NCBI GenBank assembly: GCA_949538655.1
Contig: CATISE010000220.1
Coordinates: 1 to 6,735, forward strand
Origin: Marine Group II euryarchaeote MED-G33
Lineage (GTDB): Archaea; Thermoplasmatota; Poseidoniia; Poseidoniales; Thalassarchaeaceae
Direction: 5' to 3'
DNA length: 6,735 nucleotides
A model generated the notes under the pieces. It worked only from the letters and a program-made list of their open reading frames with translations, was not told the DNA's origin and searched no databases. Numbering within the stretch: position 1 is the first letter of the stretch; each line of letters starts with the position of its first letter. The translations under genes and the position numbers were made by a program. Below, piece after piece: positions 1 to 4,065 of this stretch.

Positions 1-1047
1 AGCGATGGCGATTCCACCCTGTCCCGCACGACCGGTGCGTCCAATACGATGGACGTAGACTTCTGATTCGTTAGGAAGATCGAGGTTGATGACGTGGCTG
101 ATATCCGATACATCAATTCCGCGACTTGCAACGTCGGTGGCGACCAATACTTGCAAGGATCCCTCTCGGAACCTGCCAAGGGCTTTTTCCCGTGCCCCTT
201 GGCTCTTGTTACCATGGATTGCAAGTGCTTCGATCTCGTCTTGGGCAAGTTGTTTAACAATACGATTGCAACCATGCTTGGTCCGACTGAACACGAGGAC
301 TTTCTCCGGATTTTCGTCTCGAATCAAATGTGTCAATAAATCTCGTTTATCCTTCTTCATGACGAACATTAGAGATTGTTCAATCGCCTCAACGGTTGAG
401 GACTCTGGTGAAACTTCTACTCTCACTGGTTCGTAGAGCATGTCTCTTGATAATTCCACAATTGAGGATGGCATTGTTGCTGAAAACAGAAGACTCTGGC
501 GATCTTCTGGAATTTGAGCAAGAATTTTGCGGATGTCTCGGATGAAACCCATGTCAAGCATTCGATCCGCTTCATCGAGGACGAGGAACTGAACGTAGGA
601 CAGGTCGACGTGCCCCTGTCCCATCAAATCGAGGAGGCGACCAGGGGTTGCAATCAAGATGTCGACCCCTTGGCGGAGTAACTTGACCTGTGGGCGTTGC
701 GAAACACCGCCAAACATTACCATTGAGCGAATGTCTAGATGGCGTGCATATTCTTCGATATTATCGCGAATCTGTGACGCAAGTTCGCGGGTCGGACAAA
801 GCATCAAGACTCTGATCTGGGGCTTTCCTGACCATGGGTCTTCAGCCATCGCATCTAAAATCGGTAATGAAAAAGCCGCGGTCTTACCCGTTCCAGTTTG
901 GGCACACCCAAGCATATCATTGCCTTCGATCAGAAGAGGGATTGCTTGTTCCTGAATTGGTGTTGGGGTAACATAGCCAATCTCATCCAGTGCTTCCAGC
1001 AATGGCTGACAAAGATTGAGTGATTCGAAATCCAAAATACCACTCAC
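1..1047 (-). CDS. rhlE: DEAD-box ATP-dependent RNA helicase, RhlE-type (partial, 3' end missing)
   Basis: This is an ATP-driven RNA helicase that unwinds short RNA duplexes, acting in the cytoplasm in RNA decay, ribosome assembly or cold adaptation. The 349 visible residues carry the family motifs in order: Q motif with GYVTPTPIQ (24-32), Walker A AQTGTGKT (49-56), PTRELA (85-90), TPGR (134-137), DEAD (158-161), SAT (189-191), TDVASRGID (304-312) and HRIGRTGRAG (333-342). Both RecA-like lobes are therefore nearly complete and only the C-terminal tail is lost at the left edge. RTKHG (255-259) and AIHGNKSQ (276-283) are typical of the RhlE subgroup; that subgroup assignment is inference, since no search was run. 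The start is GTG at 1047, overlapping the icd stop as GTGA. No ATG lies nearby in this frame and no clear Shine-Dalgarno site precedes it, which suggests translation coupled to icd. Confidence 0.93.
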   Translation of the reverse strand, partial: MSGILDFESLNLCQPLLEALDEIGYVTPTPIQEQAIPLLIEGNDMLGCAQTGTGKTAAFSLPILDAMAEDPWSGKPQIRVLMLCPTRELASQIRDNIEEYARHLDIRSMVMFGGVSQRPQVKLLRQGVDILIATPGRLLDLMGQGHVDLSYVQFLVLDEADRMLDMGFIRDIRKILAQIPEDRQSLLFSATMPSSIVELSRDMLYEPVRVEVSPESSTVEAIEQSLMFVMKKDKRDLLTHLIRDENPEKVLVFSRTKHGCNRIVKQLAQDEIEALAIHGNKSQGAREKALGRFREGSLQVLVATDVASRGIDVSDISHVINLDLPNESEVYVHRIGRTGRAGQGGIAIA

Positions 1048-2279
1048 ATGTGAGCGATAATCGCTGAGCCAAATTCCGAGCATTTGAGAAGGGTGGCACC
1101 ATCCATCAATCGCTCAAAGTCGTACGTTACTGTCTGTGCACTAATCGCACCTTCCATTCCTTTGACGATGAGATCTGCAGCCTCGGCCCAGCCCATGTGG
1201 CGAAGCATCATCTCTGCACTGAGAATCAAACTGCCAGGGTTGACCTTGTCCTGCCCAGTATACTTCGGTGCTGTGCCGTGAGTTGCTTCAAAAATCGCGA
1301 TGCCTGTATCGTAATTGATGTTGGCACCTGGTGCGATTCCAATGCCTCCAACTTGAGCGGCGAGTGCATCGGAAATGTAGTCTCCATTGAGATTCATAGT
1401 CGTCAATACACCATACTCACGCGGGCGTGTGAGGACTTGCTGAAGCATGGCATCAGCGATGACGTCCTTGATCGTGATTGTTTTTCCAGTATTTGGATTG
1501 GTCATGGTACACCATGGGCCTCCGTCTAGAAGTTCTGCACCGAATTCATCCTGTGCCAACTGGTAACCCCAGTCACGGAATCCCCCTTCTGTAAATTTCA
1601 TGATATTGCCCTTGTGAACTAGAGTCACGCTGTCCTTGTCATTGTCAATTGCATATTGAATTGCGGCGCGAACGATGCGTGCAGTTCCTTCACTGGAAAT
1701 TGGTTTGATACCGATTCCACTGGTGTTTGGGAAGCGAATCTTATCGACACCCATCTCATTTTGCAAGAAATCGATGACCTTGGCTACCTCTGGTGAGCCG
1801 GATTCCCATTCAATCCCAGCGTAGACATCCTCGCTGTTCTCACGGAAGATGATCATGTCCACCGCACCAGGGTCTCTGACTGGACTGGGGGTGCCTGCAT
1901 ACCAGCGAACTGGGCGCACACATGCAAACAAATCGAGTTTCTGTCGAAGTGCAACGTTGAGGCTTCGGATTCCACCTCCAACGGGTGTTGTCAATGGTCC
2001 TTTAATCGAGACCAAGCCATTGCGCATGGCGTCGAGTGTGGCTTCTGGAAGCCATTCTCCAGTGGCGTTGAATGCCTTTTCTCCAGCCAATACTTCGCTC
2101 CAGTGTATCTGCTTCTCGCCGCCATAGGCTTTGGCCACACTGGCATTGACAACTTCAATCATCACCGGTGAAATGTCAATTCCGATCCCATCACCCTCAA
2201 TGTAATGCACAACGGGGTCATTGGGGACGTTCAATACGCCATTTTCCATGGAAATAGGATGTCCAGACATGTCTCTCAT
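1044..2279 (-). CDS. icd: NADP-dependent isocitrate dehydrogenase, E. coli type
   Basis: This cytoplasmic TCA-cycle enzyme oxidatively decarboxylates isocitrate to 2-oxoglutarate, yielding NADPH. The 411-residue protein is close to the usual length of about 416. Isocitrate-binding residues match E. coli Icd with an offset of seven: S106, N108, R112, R122 and R146, then catalytic Y153 and K223, and metal-binding D276, D300 and D304. NADP-specific residues are present as K339, Y340, V346, Y386 and R390, so NADP rather than NAD is the expected cofactor. A two-residue insertion relative to E. coli lies near 321-328, just before HGTAPKY. The chosen start (M1) leaves the N-terminus seven residues shorter than in E. 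coli. M4 or M11 are possible, but M11 would remove part of the conserved first strand. No Shine-Dalgarno site is visible. The gene leads an apparent operon with the helicase and is divergent from the OsmC gene. Confidence 0.97.
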   Translation of the reverse strand: MRDMSGHPISMENGVLNVPNDPVVHYIEGDGIGIDISPVMIEVVNASVAKAYGGEKQIHWSEVLAGEKAFNATGEWLPEATLDAMRNGLVSIKGPLTTPVGGGIRSLNVALRQKLDLFACVRPVRWYAGTPSPVRDPGAVDMIIFRENSEDVYAGIEWESGSPEVAKVIDFLQNEMGVDKIRFPNTSGIGIKPISSEGTARIVRAAIQYAIDNDKDSVTLVHKGNIMKFTEGGFRDWGYQLAQDEFGAELLDGGPWCTMTNPNTGKTITIKDVIADAMLQQVLTRPREYGVLTTMNLNGDYISDALAAQVGGIGIAPGANINYDTGIAIFEATHGTAPKYTGQDKVNPGSLILSAEMMLRHMGWAEAADLIVKGMEGAISAQTVTYDFERLMDGATLLKCSEFGSAIIAHM

Positions 2280-2344
2280 TCAGCGCGAAAGGCCAACCCT
2301 TGATGATGCTAACCCTCATCCACTCCTTGCGTGTGCGCGTGTAT
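2280..2344. promoter_or_regulatory. Divergent spacer between icd and the osmC-like gene
   Basis: These 65 bases separate two genes transcribed away from each other, so they should hold or overlap both promoters. I see no convincing TATA box, -10/-35 pair, operator palindrome or Shine-Dalgarno site on either strand. The spacer is only about 20 bases if the OsmC gene begins at the TTG at 2300, so part of a promoter could lie inside coding sequence. The regulatory role is inferred from gene orientation only. Confidence 0.4.
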
Positions 2345-2746
2345 ATGCGAGGAACCGTTCGTTGGAAAGGTGGCGAAGATCTAGAAGCTGAAAATCAGCA
2401 TGGAATCAAGTACCCAATGCATACTGATGAATCAGCGAATCCTGTACAAATGGTCTTGCTCGCGCACGGTGGTTGTACACTGATTGATGTGATCACTGGT
2501 CTCAAACATCGGATGGAAAATGTCAGCGACATGTGGATTGAATTGGATGCTGATCGCAATGAAGAATCGCCCAAGGTATTCACCAACATTCGTATGCGTT
2601 ACGTGATTGTCGGAGATGTGCCACGGGCATTGGTGGAACGAATCATCGAAAAAAGCCACATCAAAAATTGCACTGTGGGCGTGATGATGACGAGGAGTGG
2701 TGCGACGGTTGATTGGGAACTTGACCTTAGAACAGCCAACCAGTGA
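2345..2746 (+). CDS. OsmC-family protein (thiol peroxidase-like)
   Basis: OsmC/Ohr-fold proteins are dimeric cytoplasmic enzymes that reduce peroxides with a pair of cysteines; the substrate and physiological role of this member are unknown. The 133-residue product has the family pattern: an N-terminal beta strand MRGTVRWKGG, then the central-helix motif around ANPVQMVLLAHGGCTLIDV with C44, and a second cysteine C109 in KNCTVGV near the C-terminus. The spacing of 65 residues between the two cysteines is typical of OsmC. I chose ATG 2345 because the OsmC fold normally starts at this strand. The frame stays open upstream to a TTG at 2300, adding 15 residues, and the true start is unresolved because neither site has a clear ribosome binding site. 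The sequence resembles the general OsmC/YhfA branch more than classical Ohr. It ends ten bases from the converging gene at 2757. Confidence 0.88.
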   Translation: MRGTVRWKGGEDLEAENQHGIKYPMHTDESANPVQMVLLAHGGCTLIDVITGLKHRMENVSDMWIELDADRNEESPKVFTNIRMRYVIVGDVPRALVERIIEKSHIKNCTVGVMMTRSGATVDWELDLRTANQ

Positions 2747-2756
2747 GATTGGATTT

Positions 2757-3227
2757 TTACTCGAATAGATTGAGTGTGTGGGCGACCGGTGCGAGAGCCA
2801 AGGGTACAGCGGTAAGAGCAGGTGCTACCCCCCCAACCATCCATGCACCTTCTGCGAATGGACGGTCTAAACCAAAGTGAACCATCCAATCGTAAGCGAC
2901 GATGTAGCCACAAGGGTGCAAACCCGCGCGAAGGGCGGTCGCACCTAATCGACGAGCAAGTCCGCTTGAAATGTCAGGGTGAACCGATTTGAGAGCGCGG
3001 ACTGCATCAATCCATGCGACGAGAGATTCGGCATTCTCACCTTTGGGGGCTGTTCCAGCAACAAGAGCATCTTCGTATTTTGATTCAATTTCTGCACGTG
3101 CTGTGTCTGATAGGCCTAGTGCTGTTTGCAAAGCATCGAGTTGTGCAAACTCGGTCGCTGTCATGATGCCATCCGCCCAAGCAAGAGCTAGAGCGTGGTA
3201 GAATGGATCGGGGCCGAGTGCCTGCAT
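2757..3227 (-). CDS. Hypothetical protein with N-terminal W-x-D-G-I helical (TerB-like) module
   Basis: I do not recognise this 156-residue protein as a named family. Residues 9-55 form an amphipathic helical module with WADGI (17-21), a glutamate at 26 and LGLS (37-40). This resembles the A-D-G ... E ... L-G-[IL]-S pattern of TerB-like helical domains; that resemblance is inference. The same W-x-D-G-I-x4-E-x12-L-G-[IL]-S spacing recurs in the upstream neighbour. Residues 65-125 look helical and mixed. Residues 129-149 are uncharged and rich in Ala, Val, Gly, Leu and Pro, which could be a buried core or a weak membrane-associated segment. ATG 3227 is chosen because it follows the upstream stop by four bases with GGTGA just before it. 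A longer frame to 3320 only reads the neighbour out of frame. It is probably co-translated with the acidic protein gene. Confidence 0.75.
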   Translation of the reverse strand: MQALGPDPFYHALALAWADGIMTATEFAQLDALQTALGLSDTARAEIESKYEDALVAGTAPKGENAESLVAWIDAVRALKSVHPDISSGLARRLGATALRAGLHPCGYIVAYDWMVHFGLDRPFAEGAWMVGGVAPALTAVPLALAPVAHTLNLFE

Positions 3228-3231
3228 TGAA

Positions 3232-3747
3232 TCACCCAAGCATGTCTCGAACCAAGTCCAAGTGTTCCTCGAACGAAATGCCCAAATCTTCTCGTTTTCG
3301 AGCCAACAGATTGACTTCACCAGGGTCTAGAATCCCATCAACCCATACCGTTTCAAGGACCATTCGATAAGCATCCTTTACATCGGGTTGTGTGGCTGAT
3401 TCTGTTGGTTTTGTTTCTTCTTCAACCTCTGGTTCTTGGGGCTCATCTTCTTCATCATCCATGAATGCAGATAGAATGTCATTTTCACCAGTTGAGGATA
3501 GAGCGACTGCGGGGCCAGCAACGCCAAGGGTTGCAAACATATCTTCGTCATCATCCTCTTCCTCAGAATGAACTACTTCTTGGGGTGCAGATTCAACTAC
3601 CTCGGCATCATCTTCGTCGTCCATGAATGCTTCGAGTCCGTCGCTTACGTTACCAGGTGCAGAACCCGTCTGTACACCCAATTCAGCAAATGGATCGACT
3701 TCTTCATCTTCGGATTCTGGGCCGGTCTCAGGGTCGGGGGTAGTCAT
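3232..3747 (-). CDS. Acidic hypothetical protein with duplicated FA-x-LGV/AFMDDE motif and C-terminal helical module
   Basis: I do not recognise this 171-residue protein. Residues 1-123 are strongly acidic and probably disordered, with Asp/Glu runs at 12-17, 43-47, 62-69, 98-104 and 108-111. Within them a segment occurs twice: DPFAELGV ... LEAFMDDED (17-46) and DMFATLGV ... LSAFMDDEED (69-101). Residues 124-171 form a compact helical module with WVDGI (135-139), E144 and LGIS (155-158), matching the module that begins the next gene. No signal peptide or membrane segment is visible. The start at ATG 3747 is supported by GGAGTGAT at 3751-3758; a longer frame to 3843 adds 32 residues without a ribosome site. 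The acidic tail with repeated hydrophobic-acidic motifs suggests partner binding by short linear motifs, but the function is unknown. Confidence 0.78.
   Translation of the reverse strand: MTTPDPETGPESEDEEVDPFAELGVQTGSAPGNVSDGLEAFMDDEDDAEVVESAPQEVVHSEEEDDDEDMFATLGVAGPAVALSSTGENDILSAFMDDEEDEPQEPEVEEETKPTESATQPDVKDAYRMVLETVWVDGILDPGEVNLLARKREDLGISFEEHLDLVRDMLG
3445..3699 (-). repeat. Two-copy protein-level repeat in the acidic protein (FA-x-LGV ... AFMDDE)
   Basis: Copy 1 spans 3610-3699 (residues 17-46) and copy 2 spans 3445-3543 (residues 69-101). Both have a D-x-FA-x-LGV box, a linker of about 15 residues, then an L-x-AFMDDE box followed by more acidic residues. The two boxes keep their order and near-equal spacing. 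An old tandem duplication is therefore more likely than chance acidic composition. Confidence 0.7.
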
Positions 3748-3750
3748 CAA

Positions 3751-3758
3751 ATCACTCC
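3751..3758 (-). promoter_or_regulatory. Ribosome binding site of the acidic protein gene
   Basis: On the minus strand the sequence reads GGAGTGAT, one mismatch from GGAGGTGA, three bases before ATG 3747 (GGAG itself lies seven bases from it). It decides the start in favour of 3747 over the upstream ATG at 3843. Confidence 0.6.
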
Positions 3759-3759
3759 G

Positions 3760-3775
3760 TCCCTCTGAGGAGGGA
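3760..3775 (-). promoter_or_regulatory. Leader hairpin directly upstream of the acidic gene's ribosome site
   Basis: The minus-strand RNA would form a perfect 6-bp stem TCCCTC/GAGGGA with loop CTCA, ending one base before the GGAGTGAT ribosome site. Its 5' arm and loop include CTCC, which could alternatively pair with GGAG of that site. A role in gating translation is inferred only. Confidence 0.35.
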
Positions 3776-3961
3776 GAGCGCCCCCTCAAATGCGTTGCCT
3801 GTTGGTGGCCAACCTGAAAATACGAGGAAATCATTTCATCCAATATGATATCAAAAATTGCAAATCACGGTTTTCAATATCTCTATCCGCCTTCTTGCAG
3901 GGTGTAAATTGGTCGGCACATGGGCACATATTCACGCGTGCGCGTCGATGACTTCATAGAC

Positions 3962-3976
3962 CCTCCAAAGTGGAGG
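3962..3976 (+). promoter_or_regulatory. Hairpin burying a perfect Shine-Dalgarno sequence in the nrdJ leader
   Basis: CCTCCA (3962-3967) pairs perfectly with TGGAGG (3971-3976) across a three-base loop AAG. The 3' arm contains the GGAGG of the GGAGGTGA ribosome site at 3972-3979. Competing short stems exist: GGAG 3972-3975 with CTCC 3981-3984, and that CTCC with GGAG 3993-3996. The folds are mutually exclusive, as in leader switches. No ligand or trigger can be read from the sequence. Confidence 0.4.
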
Positions 3977-3979
3977 TGA
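3972..3979 (+). promoter_or_regulatory. Perfect Shine-Dalgarno sequence upstream of a 25-residue frame
   Basis: GGAGGTGA matches the full anti-Shine-Dalgarno complement and lies seven bases before the GTG at 3987. It is the strongest ribosome site in the window, yet no large gene starts at suitable distance. It therefore points to the small frame at 3987-4064. Confidence 0.5.
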
Positions 3980-3986
3980 ACTCCCT

Positions 3987-4064
3987 GTGCGAGGAGACAC
4001 TGGTATCACCGGCCATCTGACAAGACGCTACTTTACATTCCACACCAAAAAAAGAGATGATTAA
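3987..4064 (+). CDS. Candidate small leader ORF (25 residues) coupled to nrdJ
   Basis: This frame is too short for ordinary gene calling. It starts with GTG seven bases after a perfect GGAGGTGA, begins MRGDTGITGH, ends TKKRDD and stops at TAA 4062-4064, one base before the nrdJ ATG at 4066. The peptide is basic (R, K and H rich) with no membrane segment and no run of a single amino acid that would suggest classical attenuation. The ideal ribosome site and the tight junction suggest termination-reinitiation coupling to nrdJ. The amino-acid sequence may matter less than the act of translating it. It is not recognised as any known leader peptide. A chance open frame cannot be excluded without conservation data. 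Confidence 0.4.
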   Translation: MRGDTGITGHLTRRYFTFHTKKRDD

Positions 4065-4065
4065 A

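Larger units (their letters stand above)
3748..4065. other. Divergent intergenic region between the acidic protein gene and nrdJ
   Basis: This 318-base stretch contains no long credible gene. It holds an AT-rich core at about 3838-3911 that is the likeliest site of divergent promoters, with TATA-like TGTAAAT at 3903-3909 on the plus strand. It also holds an adjacent 7-of-8 direct repeat of GGCACATG (3915-3930), a perfect palindrome CACGCGTG (3933-3940), a hairpin just upstream of each flanking gene, and a 25-residue small frame ending next to nrdJ. Promoter positions are inference; no consensus is strong. Confidence 0.55.

Noticed and set aside
86..955. Plus-strand open frames opposite the helicase (81-116 residues)
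   Set aside because: They are antisense shadows of a gene with intact helicase motifs and show no family pattern.
2300..2344. Upstream TTG/ATG start for the OsmC-like gene
   Set aside because: The OsmC fold normally begins at the strand starting MRGTVRW, and no ribosome site favours the upstream codons. Not fully excluded.
2736..2758. Terminator after the OsmC-like gene (CCAA...TTGG stem followed by five T)
   Set aside because: The stem is only four base pairs with an eight-base loop. The T-run alone could serve as an archaeal-type terminator but is too short to call.
3225..3320. Frameshift joining the two minus-strand module genes into one protein, or a longer start at 3320 for the second
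   Set aside because: The first protein finishes its module with a normal stop and the second has its own ATG four bases later. The extra 31 residues to 3320 only read the neighbour in another frame.
3748..3843. N-terminal extension of the acidic protein to ATG 3843
   Set aside because: The extension is basic and unlike the rest, has no ribosome site and would place the good GGAGTGAT site inside the gene.
3915..3940. Direct repeat GGCACATG/GGCACATA followed by palindrome CACGCGTG, considered as an operator
   Set aside because: The elements are short and match no known regulator site. They are noted within the intergenic entry only.
3920..3979. A 19-residue frame MGTYSRVRVDDF...WR on the plus strand whose TGA overlaps the GGAGGTGA site
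   Set aside because: It has no ribosome binding site and its length is well within chance. The stop overlap is intriguing as a possible first uORF that opens the hairpin, but nothing independent supports it.
4031..4040. TATA-like CTTTACATTC about 30 bases before nrdJ, suggesting a leaderless nrdJ promoter
   Set aside because: The match is weak, there is no A-rich element upstream and it lies inside the small leader frame. It remains a competing explanation for that leader.
3962..4064. A full cobalamin riboswitch upstream of nrdJ
   Set aside because: Only two short fragments resemble the consensus. The region is about half the usual length or less and the conserved central core is missing.
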